Both the position numbers and the translations under genes were made by a program. Below are positions 50,776 to 60,078 of a stretch of 64,000 bases of DNA, piece by piece. The DNA is from Lacihabitans sp. LS3-19 (lineage in GTDB: Bacteria > Bacteroidota > Bacteroidia > Cytophagales > Spirosomataceae): NCBI RefSeq assembly GCF_024343575.1, contig NZ_RJUA01000127.1, positions 248,001 to 312,000 on the forward strand, read 5' to 3'. Within the stretch, counting starts at the first letter, position 1; each line of letters opens with the position of its first letter. The notes under the pieces were generated by a model. That model ran no database searches, was not told the origin of the DNA, and saw nothing but the letters and a program-made list of their open reading frames with translations.

Positions 50776-53139
50776 ATGGAGCATAGACTTCTATTCTTTA
50801 TTTTGCTTTTGGCAACTTCATCCACTTTCGCTCAAAAACACTTTCAAAGTATTTATGGTCAAGTTTTAGACAAACAAACTAAAACTGCTTTGCCTGGTGC
50901 TACCATAATTGTTGAAAATTCAAATCCCAAACTGGTGGTATCTTCAGACCAAGACGGAAATTTTGTAATCAATCAAGTACCCATTGGTAGGCAGATTTTA
51001 ACAGTTAGTTATTTAGGCTATTTACCTTTAAAAACTGAAGCGATAATTTTAACTTCAGCAAAAAGTTCGATTGTAAAAATAGAATTGATTTCAGGAGCAA
51101 TTGACGCTAAAGAGCTTGTAGTCAGTGCTAACAAAAATGCTTTCGAACCTCTAAATGAGTTATCTGTTGTGAGTACACGTTCGTTTACTTCAGAAGAAAC
51201 CGAGCGTATGCCTGCTGGCGTAAATGACCCTGGGCGAGTGGCATTATCATATCCTGGTGTGCAGCGTGGGCCAGATGATACCGAAAACCAGATAGTGGTG
51301 AGAGGCAATTCACCTATCGGAATTCTTTGGAGATTGGAAGGAATAGACATGCCAAATCCCAACCATTTTGCTGTTGTTGGTTCGTCTGGCGGAGGCGTTT
51401 CGGTTTTTTCAGCTCAGCTTTTGGCCAAGTCTGATTTTTCAACTGGCGGCTTTGCAGCCGAATATGGCAATGCACTTTCGGGAGCATTTGATGTGCAGTT
51501 TAGACATGGAGATATGCAAAAGAAAGAATATCGAGCTAAAGTGGGCATTTTAGGTCTTGATTTTGCAACCGAAGGGCCAATCAAACAAGGCTCCTCTTCT
51601 TATTTGGTCAACTATCGGTATTCAACTTTGGGTTTATTGGGCAAAATGGGTTTTTATTTGGTAGGCGAACGCGTCACCAATGATTTCCAAGATTTGTCTT
51701 TTAACCTGGTTTTCAAAAAGAAAAAATCAGTTTCTACCATTTTTGGTATTGGTGGCTTAAGCGAGGAGCATTATCTGCCTGTTGCGAATGGCCCAGACAG
51801 AAACCCGACAAGAGTAAACGAATGGGAAGACCGCGTAAAGCCATCTAACATGGGAGCAGTGGGCTATACCTACACCTATTTACCTGATAGTAAGACCAAT
51901 ATTAAAGTTTCGGTGGCCTTGGTTGGAAGCGACCAAATCAGAAATTCTGACACCTTAGATATACAGAATGTAAGGTTTAGATATAATACAGAACGATATC
52001 TCGACAAAAGACTTGTGGCTTCGATTGCCTATTCTAAAAGGTTGACAGATAAGTTTTGGGTGAAAACTGGCGTAATAGCCAACCAGATTTTCTATGACTT
52101 TTTTAAAGAAACAAAAGCCCGACTCAACCAACAAGACATCAACCAAAGATCAACCAATGTATCTGTAAAAGGCGATGGAAACAGCCAAATGCTGCAGCAA
52201 TATATTCAGACTACCTATAAACTTACACCAAAGTTTTCGCTCAACACAGGTATGCATTTTTTAGAATTTTTACCGAATAAAACCAGCTCAATAGAACCGA
52301 GAGTTTCTATGCAATATGCACCAAGTTCTGCCAGCAAAGTGAGTTTTGCCTATGGAAGACATGGTAGGATTTTACCAATGATGACCTATTTCTTTGCAGA
52401 TTCATTGGGAAACAATATCAACTTAAATTTAAAGCCCATCAAGTCTGACCATTTTATTGCGGCATTTCATCATTATACCCAAAACCGTATGCGACTAAGC
52501 TTGGAGGCCTATTATCAGAATATTTTCAATGTGCCCATCAGTGCCGATATAACTTCTAATTATTGGTTGCTAAACTATAGTTCCGATTTTCCAGAGTTCC
52601 AAGTGAAAAGCAAAGGCTTAGGCCGAAACAAAGGCATAGATTTGGCTTTAGAAAAGCAGTTTTCTAATTCTTATTTCTTCTTGGCTACCTTTTCCTTGTT
52701 AGACTCCAAGTTTAAGGCCAACGACGGACTTTGGCACAATAGCCGATTCAACACAAGGTTCTCTTCGAGCTATACTTTTGGAAAAGAGTTTCCTTTCAAA
52801 AACGGCAATATTTTGCAGATTGGTGGCAGGTATTTGTTCAGCGGAGGGTTTAGATACACACCATTTGATCCCGTGCTTTCAAAAGAAAAAGGATATTATG
52901 TAGCAGACCAAACCAAAGAAAACGATGGGCAGGTGCAGCCTTTCAAAAGGCTAGATACACGAATTGCGTATAGATTTAACGGTGAAAAAACTTCCGGAAA
53001 CATCAGTTTGGATTTTCAGAATGCCACCAATAGACTCAACCCAACCAGCGTAGCCTACGATTCCGCCACAAACACCACCTATACCCAATACCGAGGAAGT
53101 GGCTTTATACCCGTTTTGACTTTTCAGTTTGATTTTTGA
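50776..53139 (+). CDS. TonB-dependent receptor (carboxypeptidase-regulatory-like plus plug)
   Basis: 787 aa from 'MEHRLLFFILLLATSSTFAQ'; upstream in-frame codons to the TTG at 50716 are not needed. Domain 1 'IYGQVLDKQTKTALPGATIIVENSN' is the regulatory-like beta sandwich; the plug has 'MPAGVNDPGRVALSYPGVQ', 'NQIVVRGNSPIGILWRLEGI' and 'FSTGGFAAEYGNALSGAFDV'; the barrel ends '...FIPVLTFQFDF' with terminal Phe. No partner lipoprotein follows. The substrate is unknown; it may be a peptide or siderophore-like ligand. Confidence 0.9.
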   Translation: MEHRLLFFILLLATSSTFAQKHFQSIYGQVLDKQTKTALPGATIIVENSNPKLVVSSDQDGNFVINQVPIGRQILTVSYLGYLPLKTEAIILTSAKSSIVKIELISGAIDAKELVVSANKNAFEPLNELSVVSTRSFTSEETERMPAGVNDPGRVALSYPGVQRGPDDTENQIVVRGNSPIGILWRLEGIDMPNPNHFAVVGSSGGGVSVFSAQLLAKSDFSTGGFAAEYGNALSGAFDVQFRHGDMQKKEYRAKVGILGLDFATEGPIKQGSSSYLVNYRYSTLGLLGKMGFYLVGERVTNDFQDLSFNLVFKKKKSVSTIFGIGGLSEEHYLPVANGPDRNPTRVNEWEDRVKPSNMGAVGYTYTYLPDSKTNIKVSVALVGSDQIRNSDTLDIQNVRFRYNTERYLDKRLVASIAYSKRLTDKFWVKTGVIANQIFYDFFKETKARLNQQDINQRSTNVSVKGDGNSQMLQQYIQTTYKLTPKFSLNTGMHFLEFLPNKTSSIEPRVSMQYAPSSASKVSFAYGRHGRILPMMTYFFADSLGNNINLNLKPIKSDHFIAAFHHYTQNRMRLSLEAYYQNIFNVPISADITSNYWLLNYSSDFPEFQVKSKGLGRNKGIDLALEKQFSNSYFFLATFSLLDSKFKANDGLWHNSRFNTRFSSSYTFGKEFPFKNGNILQIGGRYLFSGGFRYTPFDPVLSKEKGYYVADQTKENDGQVQPFKRLDTRIAYRFNGEKTSGNISLDFQNATNRLNPTSVAYDSATNTTYTQYRGSGFIPVLTFQFDF

Positions 53140-53303
53140 TAGAGGGGGATGGCTAGAGAAATTGATCGAGATATTTCTTTTACGTTAAAGGTGGTACTTG
53201 TTTTAAGGAAACAATTTGAAAAAGAGCATAAAATGTTTTTTTATTTGAAAATAAAATTCATCGTTTTTTTAGTATAAAAAGATGCTGGTTTTTGATCCAT
53301 ATT

Positions 53304-54107
53304 TCAAATCAATTTTATCAATATTCCAAATATTAGAACTATTACAAAGATCAATATAACCATTACTATATAGGTTAAAACTGTAAGAAAAATTCTTTTA
53401 ACAGGTTTAGTTGAATCAAAAAATTGATAATAGGTCAAAAACGTTAAAAATATACCTAAATATACTTTGAAAGTGTCAATTGAATCATTTAAATCATTGT
53501 CTTTAATAAAGTAAACAATTGGTAGCATTAGCAAGAAAATTGCAGTTTTTTGGCCTGCTATAAACGTATTAAGAATTAGATGTTGAAAATAATTATATTT
53601 AGTTTTAAAAAAAGATAAATAGGAAGCCAATGAAATAATGGGAATTAGAAGTAAAGTTGTATATGCATAATGTTGCTGCATCCAATGTAATACATCAACA
53701 ATTAAATCTTCTTTTCCTTTTAAAACAGTATTTGAACCATTGTTATATCCAAGAATCATTTGATCAATATCAGTCGTCTTATCCGAAAATTTTGATAATA
53801 GTGCGTATATAGTAGATAATAATAATATATACGCAAATGGCTTAAAATGCTTAACTCTTTTCCCAAAAATATATTCTCTAATTGAATTTCCAGGTCTTTT
53901 AAATAATTCTTTAGTAGTGAAAAGAATGCCTTTGTCAATATGCAAAATACTATGTTGTATTTCGTGTAGTATTTCATGAAAATTTATATCATGAGTGTTA
54001 GCTGTTTGTCCACAATTATTGCAGAAATTACCTTCAAAACTATAATCACAATTCTTACAAGTTGTTGTAATATTATTTAAGCCTTTCTTTGTTGTCAATT
54101 TTGCCAA
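53304..54107 (-). CDS. DUF3667 membrane protein with zinc ribbon
   Basis: 267 aa. An N-terminal zinc ribbon (Cys17-x2-Cys20 ... Cys29-x2-Cys32) precedes the DUF3667 core 'NFHEILHEIQHSILHIDKGI', 'TTKELFKRPGNSIREYIFGKRVKHFKPFAY', in parts, and five hydrophobic segments. The family is widespread in Bacteroidota and of unknown role. It stands alone. Confidence 0.88.
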   Translation of the reverse strand: MAKLTTKKGLNNITTTCKNCDYSFEGNFCNNCGQTANTHDINFHEILHEIQHSILHIDKGILFTTKELFKRPGNSIREYIFGKRVKHFKPFAYILLLSTIYALLSKFSDKTTDIDQMILGYNNGSNTVLKGKEDLIVDVLHWMQQHYAYTTLLLIPIISLASYLSFFKTKYNYFQHLILNTFIAGQKTAIFLLMLPIVYFIKDNDLNDSIDTFKVYLGIFLTFLTYYQFFDSTKPVKRIFLTVLTYIVMVILIFVIVLIFGILIKLI

Positions 54108-54323
54108 GTTTATATTATCAGATTTTTAATTTATTAATATCTTTTATTTGAAAAACAAAAATAGAGAAAGTGAAAGAAAATTTCGAATATCTGGATTCGA
54201 ATATTTTCCATCAAATATAATAATAGGAATAGTGTGAAACAATGGAGTTTTGGCTTATTTCACGAGAAACTTAATCTCTAAAATTATTCACCGCACTTCA
54301 TTTTTATTCAAAACCAACTTTAA

Positions 54324-57059
54324 TTACTCCCCTTCTTCATCATCGTCATCTCCTGCCAATTTTGCTGGATATTTCTTGTTTCCTTTTACCGAAAACCAAA
54401 GAATTCTGTTCAGAACATCGTCATGCCCTTTGTCGATTTGATGAAAACCGTATTTAATAGTTTGGTCGTGAAATTTTAAGGCTGCTCCTGACAGTTTGCT
54501 TCTTACAGGATTCATTTCGTCGAGCGGTATTAGGTTATTTCTGGCTTTGTAATTAAAGGTAAAATCTGGGGTTTTATTGAAGCAATCAAACATGGGCAGA
54601 GCCGTTGCGTCTATTACGTTCATTGGTGGCAAACCCAAAATCAGTTCCATAGTGCGTAACATCGAAGTTTGGTTGTATTGGGTGCTTACTGTATTTTGAA
54701 GTCGGTTATAAGGACTGATTACAAATCCGGTGGTTCGGTAAGAGGAAATATGATCCCAACCTGCTTGGGAGTCATCTTCAGTAATAAAAATTACGGTATT
54801 CTTGGCAAATTTGCTTTTTGTGATTGCCTCCACAATCCTACCCACTGCCAAGTCATTGTCAGCTACCATGGCTCTCGGAGTGGGAAAGCTAGGATTTGTA
54901 CCAGAGGTATGGTCATTGGGTAAGGCCATCACCATCAGATTGGGTAGGTCTCCTCCATTAGCTTCTCTTTCATTTAACTCTCTGATAAAATCATCGGCTC
55001 GCATCTGGTCAGAGACTATTTCCTCTGAACCACCCGGAAAAGTTTGAGACAAAAATGGCCTAATTCTAGAAATGGTAGTTGTACTATGATATTTTAAATC
55101 CGCTAAATCATTGTTTTTTCTCTTTTCAAAAAGTGTTTTCCAATCGTAGGTTTTTCCATCGTCAAAATGAAAATCACAGGCTTCGCCGTAAATCCGCACG
55201 GTTTTGCCATGATCTAAGGCATTGTTCCAAATCAGACCGTTTTTGTTGTACACCATGGCGTCGTATAAAACATGAGGATAACTACGGAACCATGCCCTAA
55301 CCGACTTTTCTGTATAGTCTGTAACCATGCCTGCCGATGCCCAATGATGCCCCTCTGCCGAGCCTTTGCCTGATACGTGGTAATTGTCCATCAAAAGGTA
55401 GTCTTTGGCAAATTGATGTTGATTAGGTGTAACTGAATCACCAAAAATACAAAGAGACTCCATGCCTCTGCCTTGTGGTAAGTCACCCAAAACTTGGTCG
55501 TAAGTACGGTTTTCTTTAATGATATACAGCACGTGTTTGAAAACCGAAGGCTCTCCAATACGCTCAGGAACTGGAACTGGAGCAATGTTTTCCCTCGGGA
55601 GTTGCTTGGTAAGTTCCATTCGGTAGGATAAATTCAGTTTTTTTACCTTTTCGGTATAAGCGTCCAGCTGGTTTTGATTGGGCAGCTCAATAAATGAAAT
55701 GGAGGCCAGCTGTTTATGAGCATTAAAAGCCTTTACTTTTTCGCGACTTTTTTTGCTTTTATCATCAAACTCCGTTGAATTTAGAGCTCTTGCACCTATG
55801 GCTTCCAAATTACAAACGATCATTTCATCATTATGCAAAACAATGGCCGAAGGATAGGCTTCTGTAGGTATAAAACCCTTGATAGTGTAGTTTTGATTCT
55901 CACTTTTTTGTTTTAAATCCACCACACAAATGGCATTATCGAGGCCATTGGCCACATATAAAACCGATTCATCGGCATTGATTGCTAAACCGTTTGGCGT
56001 GGAACCCACATATTCCTTTCTATCATTAAACAAACCAACCGCTATGGTATCAACGACCTTTTGAGTTTCAATGTCTATCACTGATATATTGTCGCTATTG
56101 CCATTAGATACATAAATCAGCTTTTTATCGGCACTAGAAATGATAGCATTTGGATGCAAACCTACTTTTATTTCGTTTAAAACTCTCCCAGAATTGGTGT
56201 TGATTATAGAAACTGAACCTTGACTCATGGCCCCAGTTTTGGGATCAACGTAAGCTTTCCCCCAAGGAATTCCTGCAGTTTCTAATCCGTCAGAATCATT
56301 GGGCACTGGGCCAGCCCAATTGCTCACAAAAGCCTTATCGCCAACTATTTCCAAGCCAAAAGGTGCTACGCCTGTTGGACTTTCGAAAAGGACTTTACTA
56401 TCTGCAACACGTACTTTTACAAAATCGTTATTGCCATTCAGAACGGTATAAAAATACAAGTCACCATTTTCAATTTTTGTTATTACCTGATTAGGAAGAG
56501 CAATAGTGGCTGGAGCTTTCGGTTTGAAAGGGAACGCTTTGATAAATTTTGCTTTTTTGCCATCCCAATAGGCTTGCAACACAAAAGAATTGCCCAAGTC
56601 GTTTTCGTTTAATACCATATTTCTTCCTCCTGCACTCCAAAATATAAAGGTAGAATCGTGGTAAACAATGGAGCTTAAACCCGAAAAAGTACTCATGATT
56701 CCTTTAAACTTTTCATCTGAATTATAAGCCCATCGGTCAATCAGTTTTTTTGTATCGATATCAAAAAAAGCAATTCCGAAACGGTCTTCAACAACTAAAG
56801 TCTTGTTGTCGTTGAGTTTGATAGCATCTAAACTATGATTTTCTAATGTACCGTCTCCAAAAGCAACAGAAACACCTGCTGGGTCCAAAATACGGTTATA
56901 GGGCATTATGTAAGGAGCTTCGGTAGCTAAAAGAGTTTGTTGGTCAATAGTGTTGCTATATTCACTACTTCCTTTTTTTTGCAAATGATTGGTTTTGCAA
57001 GCCCAAAAACTAAAAGAAATCAGAAAAACAGGAAGAAAGGTTTTAAAATAATTTTTCAT
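54324..57059 (-). CDS. YncE-type beta-propeller fused to a phosphoesterase, second copy
   Basis: 911 aa from 'MKNYFKTFLPVFLISFSFWAC', a lipoprotein signal with Cys near 21. Propeller about 60-470 ('KLIYVSNGNSDNISVIDIETQKVVD', 'SVLYVANGLDNAICVVDLK', in parts) then the PF04185-like phosphoesterase with 'IKENRTYDQVLGDLPQG', 'ITEDDSQAGWDHISSYRT' and 'SPYNRLQ'. It has the same layout as 37697-40459 but differs in anchoring: this copy is lipid-linked, the other secreted. An upstream inverted repeat may regulate it. Confidence 0.88.
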   Translation of the reverse strand: MKNYFKTFLPVFLISFSFWACKTNHLQKKGSSEYSNTIDQQTLLATEAPYIMPYNRILDPAGVSVAFGDGTLENHSLDAIKLNDNKTLVVEDRFGIAFFDIDTKKLIDRWAYNSDEKFKGIMSTFSGLSSIVYHDSTFIFWSAGGRNMVLNENDLGNSFVLQAYWDGKKAKFIKAFPFKPKAPATIALPNQVITKIENGDLYFYTVLNGNNDFVKVRVADSKVLFESPTGVAPFGLEIVGDKAFVSNWAGPVPNDSDGLETAGIPWGKAYVDPKTGAMSQGSVSIINTNSGRVLNEIKVGLHPNAIISSADKKLIYVSNGNSDNISVIDIETQKVVDTIAVGLFNDRKEYVGSTPNGLAINADESVLYVANGLDNAICVVDLKQKSENQNYTIKGFIPTEAYPSAIVLHNDEMIVCNLEAIGARALNSTEFDDKSKKSREKVKAFNAHKQLASISFIELPNQNQLDAYTEKVKKLNLSYRMELTKQLPRENIAPVPVPERIGEPSVFKHVLYIIKENRTYDQVLGDLPQGRGMESLCIFGDSVTPNQHQFAKDYLLMDNYHVSGKGSAEGHHWASAGMVTDYTEKSVRAWFRSYPHVLYDAMVYNKNGLIWNNALDHGKTVRIYGEACDFHFDDGKTYDWKTLFEKRKNNDLADLKYHSTTTISRIRPFLSQTFPGGSEEIVSDQMRADDFIRELNEREANGGDLPNLMVMALPNDHTSGTNPSFPTPRAMVADNDLAVGRIVEAITKSKFAKNTVIFITEDDSQAGWDHISSYRTTGFVISPYNRLQNTVSTQYNQTSMLRTMELILGLPPMNVIDATALPMFDCFNKTPDFTFNYKARNNLIPLDEMNPVRSKLSGAALKFHDQTIKYGFHQIDKGHDDVLNRILWFSVKGNKKYPAKLAGDDDDEEGE

Positions 57060-57131
57060 CAAAGGATAAATTGAGACATGCAATTTAACTTTTAAATACT
57101 GAAATCTTCAAAATTTGTATGTTGGATTTTT

Positions 57132-57160
57132 GTTAAGTTTTGTTCGTCTTCAAACTTAAC
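57132..57160. promoter_or_regulatory. Inverted repeat upstream of the second YncE-phosphoesterase
   Basis: GTTAAGTTT (57132-57140) and AAACTTAAC (57152-57160) form perfect 9-bp arms around 11 nt, about 75-100 nt before the start at 57059. The rest of 57060-57372 has no ORF. It could be an operator or a leader hairpin; its half-site resembles the TTAAC boxes but is inverted, not tandem. Confidence 0.4.
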
Positions 57161-57372
57161 CTATGATTAATAAACCTTGTTTTTCTTTAAATTTAACATT
57201 CTTAGATAAATTGTTAATTTACCCCAAATAGTTCAAAACATAAATTTGCATTATGTACAAACTTTTAAAGTAATATTTATGAAAATCAAATCTAAAATTT
57301 TGAAGTTTAATTCCAAAAAAATAAAAACACAATTAAATTAAACCTTTTGCCCAAAAAAGTATAAGCTATTCT

Positions 57373-57591
57373 TTATTCTGTTTTCCCTTTAAAAGTGGCG
57401 AAAATTGCCATTGCATGGCCATGTCCCAGTCCAAATTCTTCTTTAAGCCAATTTGTGATTTCGGTGGCTTTCACAGTTTTTACTAAAGCTCCTTTTTCCA
57501 AAAAACCTTTTTCTTCTGCAAGTTTTTTGAAGTCTTCAGGGCTTTTGCCCGTTTTCGTTTTGATGTTATCAATGTATGCTTGAAATGACAT
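57373..57591 (-). CDS. DUF4287 domain protein
   Basis: 72 aa, one domain: 'SFQAYIDNIKTKTGKSPEDF', then 'GALVKTVKATEITNWLKEEF' and 'GLGHGHAMAIFATFK'. The family is small, soluble, often beside DUF1801 or DUF5655 proteins; a close member is annotated as a DNA-processing-like fold, but the role is unknown. It lies 15 nt after the Arr gene. Confidence 0.9.
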   Translation of the reverse strand: MSFQAYIDNIKTKTGKSPEDFKKLAEEKGFLEKGALVKTVKATEITNWLKEEFGLGHGHAMAIFATFKGKTE

Positions 57592-57606
57592 AATATTTAT
57601 ACTTAT

Positions 57607-58041
57607 TTATTTTTCATTTAATGAATTTATTCCCTGCTCATTAAGCTTAGCCAATCCGTCTTTCATGGCCTTCACTTGCTCCAAAGGATGACCTTGCCAA
57701 ATCGTAATTTCTCCAACTATTTTAAACGGATTTTCCGAACGATATGATTTTGTAGGATTACCAGGAAATTTCCTATCCGTCAAGTCTGGATCGTCTTCGA
57801 TTGGCCCGGTTGGCTCTACTAAATATATTCTTTCTTTTCCATCTCCAATGGCCAATTCAGCTCCCCAAATTGCGGCATCTAAAGTTGCAGTCAAGAAAAT
57901 GTATTTTGCGTTTTTTCTTTGACCAAAGTTGGAGTTTTTCCCAACTTCTATAAAATCGCCGATTTTGAGGTCAGCTTTTGTCCCATGGAAATACGTTTGG
58001 GCAAATGGGCTAGGAGAAGAATTTATTTTGATTGGCTCCAT
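57607..58041 (-). CDS. arr: NAD+--rifampin ADP-ribosyltransferase (Arr family)
   Basis: 144 aa from 'MEPIKINSS' (the upstream ATG at 58074 adds 11 unlikely residues). The family motifs are complete: 'TYFHGTKADLKIGD', 'FLTATLDAAIWGAELA', 'RIYLVEPTGPIEDDPDLTD', 'KFPGNPTKSYRS'. Arr adds ADP-ribose to the 23-hydroxyl of rifamycins; chromosomal copies may have a stress role. It is followed by DUF4287 and preceded by DUF1801 in one orientation. Confidence 0.93.
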   Translation of the reverse strand: MEPIKINSSPSPFAQTYFHGTKADLKIGDFIEVGKNSNFGQRKNAKYIFLTATLDAAIWGAELAIGDGKERIYLVEPTGPIEDDPDLTDRKFPGNPTKSYRSENPFKIVGEITIWQGHPLEQVKAMKDGLAKLNEQGINSLNEK

Positions 58042-58175
58042 TTTGTTTATTAAGTTCGAAATACTGGCTTGCAATATAATAAAAGGGAAAATTGTATTTA
58101 TTATATTTCTAAAACCAAATAATAAGTTAAATCAAATTTGACCTTAAATTTTAATTTAATCATTTTTTTAGGGTC

Positions 58176-58541
58176 TTAATATTTCCATTTTGCTCCTCTA
58201 TCTTCTACATCCCACTTTCTAAATTCAGCAATTTTCTTGATGAGATTTATAGGTAAAGGCTTGTCATACCTAAATTGGACGGAATCTTTATTAACTACGT
58301 AATCATTTAATTCATTAAGAAATGGCTCCAAAGCTGGTCCAGTTGGAATAAAACTCAAATGAGATTTATGTGCCGAATAAGCAAACAATATAGTTTTAGA
58401 CTCAAATACCGGTTTTCCCCATTTTAGCACTTCGCTTGCATCAGGAACTACATTTTTTAACAAACTTCGGAGCTCTTCTAATTTTCCTTTTGCCTCTTCT
58501 GGAGCATTTATAAAATATTCGTCCACAGTTTTCGGTTTCAT
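58176..58541 (-). CDS. DUF1801 (YdhG/Fra-like) protein
   Basis: 121 aa. The frataxin-like DUF1801 fold with 'TVDEYFINAPEEAKGKLEEL', 'EVLKWGKPVFESKTILFAYSAHKSHLSF' in parts, and 'KPLPINLIKKIAEFR'. The function is unresolved; some relatives have been described as intracellular iron chaperones. Confidence 0.88.
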   Translation of the reverse strand: MKPKTVDEYFINAPEEAKGKLEELRSLLKNVVPDASEVLKWGKPVFESKTILFAYSAHKSHLSFIPTGPALEPFLNELNDYVVNKDSVQFRYDKPLPINLIKKIAEFRKWDVEDRGAKWKY

Positions 58542-58597
58542 TTTTGAATGGTTTTTAAAAGTGAATAAGTTTTTTTTTGTTCTTTATAACTTTAAAA

Positions 58598-59647
58598 TTA
58601 ACGTCGTCTTTTTCTAACTATTTTCACTACCCTACCATAAATGATTTCCGCTAAGTTCCAGTCGTAGCCATCAAAATTAGTAGTATTATTAAACTGAATA
58701 ATTACCGTATCTATGTCTTTGTAGTATTTTGCAAAACTCTGATAACCAGGCAGCAGACCTGTATGTTCATATACATAAATAGAGGAATATATTTCTTGTT
58801 CACCTTCTTTAAACACCGAACCATCAATCAATGCCCTCAGGAATATGCCCACATCTTGTGCTGTAGCAATCATAGAGCCAGCAGGGTTTATAAAATCATT
58901 AAACTTCAAATCGTCCTCATAACCTACATAATACCCGCTCATTACTTGGTCTATATTTACTTCACTTAGCAAACTATATGTATTTTTTAGTCCAAGTGGT
59001 ATCAAAATTTCCTCATTGATATATTGGTGATGACTATATCCTAACATTTTATCAAGAATTTCGCCTAGCAACAAATAATTCGTATTTGAATACCCATATT
59101 CTTCACCAGGTTCAAAGTCGGCAGGCTTATCTAACACCAAGGCTAGGTTATCTTTATTTTCCTTCGGTGGGGCTTCCCAATAGCCAGTGATTCTGGTAAA
59201 ATCGGGAATACCACTTCTATGCTGCACCAGCAATCTCAAAGTGATTTTATCTGAATTTTCTATTCTGTTTTTGAGTTCGGGTAGGTATTCGGCTAAAGTT
59301 TTATCCAAAGTTAATTGCTTATCATTTACCAATTTAGCGACAGCTACTGCAACATATAACTTACTCACACTTCCAATCTTGAATAAGGCATTTGGGTTTG
59401 CAGGAATTTTCTTTTTTCGATCATGCCAGCCTGCTGCATAAAACGCTGGCGGTTTTCCCGCTTGGTCCACGTAAACAATCATTCCATCAAATCCATCTGC
59501 AATACACTCCTCCAATTGTTCCTGAATCGTATTTGGTAAAGGTAAAATCCAAGCTTTTACAAGTATCCATGGCACAAAATAAAGAGATCCAATACTGGCT
59601 GTAATTAATGAAATTTTTAGAATGCGTTTTATTTGTTGTTTATTCAT
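58598..59647 (-). CDS. Serine hydrolase, class-C beta-lactamase/DD-peptidase type
   Basis: 349 aa. An N-terminal membrane anchor (about 10-32). Active-site SVSK near 94 ('KIGSVSKLYVAV'), Tyr-Ser-Asn in 'EEYGYSNTNYLLLGEIL', and His-Thr-Gly in 'VYEHTGLLPGYQ'. Such proteins are mostly peptidases or esterases of the periplasm, not true resistance enzymes. Confidence 0.85.
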   Translation of the reverse strand: MNKQQIKRILKISLITASIGSLYFVPWILVKAWILPLPNTIQEQLEECIADGFDGMIVYVDQAGKPPAFYAAGWHDRKKKIPANPNALFKIGSVSKLYVAVAVAKLVNDKQLTLDKTLAEYLPELKNRIENSDKITLRLLVQHRSGIPDFTRITGYWEAPPKENKDNLALVLDKPADFEPGEEYGYSNTNYLLLGEILDKMLGYSHHQYINEEILIPLGLKNTYSLLSEVNIDQVMSGYYVGYEDDLKFNDFINPAGSMIATAQDVGIFLRALIDGSVFKEGEQEIYSSIYVYEHTGLLPGYQSFAKYYKDIDTVIIQFNNTTNFDGYDWNLAEIIYGRVVKIVRKRRR

Positions 59648-60078
59648 AATTTTTTAAGAACCAAGCTTTTGGTAGAAAAAGGAGGTTGTTTTTTAGTAGA
59701 AAATTAGCTGGTTTAAAAAAACCTAGTCACTTCTTTTTTAAGTCAAAATCACTTTTAAAATTCAATCTAAATACCGAAGGGATGAAAATAGCAAAAGGCC
59801 AATTTTATTATAGCTCGATAAAGCCATCTATACGAAGGTACATATTTTTGCTAGAAAGTGCAATTTAGAACCTCAATGTACATTAATGGTGTCTGGAGAT
59901 TTTTTAGAAGAGAAAACTGGTATTTTAGTTTGTGGAAATAAAAAAGAACTAATGTAACCAAGTAACACTTATCACTGTCTAACCAATTGGTAAAGATTCA
60001 TAAATTGGAATTGAACCTAAGAATTGTATCAATTCATTTATGCAAAACATTTGGCTATTTCAAAATTTTAGCTGTCGT
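59648..60078. other. Intergenic region without recognised gene
   Basis: About 430 bp between two minus-strand genes. I see no promoter match to TTG-N19-TAnnTTTG and no RNA or strong hairpin, apart from a short GGTTT/AAACC inverted repeat near 59712. A 60-codon open frame on the plus strand (59686-59868) is basic and low-complexity and not convincing. Confidence 0.4.

Noticed and set aside
57060-57240. Phased boxes upstream of the second YncE-phosphoesterase
   Set aside because: TAAC elements are present but with 10-, 11- and 23-bp spacing and no -7 at the 5-nt distance; I keep only the inverted repeat.
59686-59868. 60-codon ORF in the 430-bp gap
   Set aside because: Low-complexity basic peptide, no promoter, no domain.
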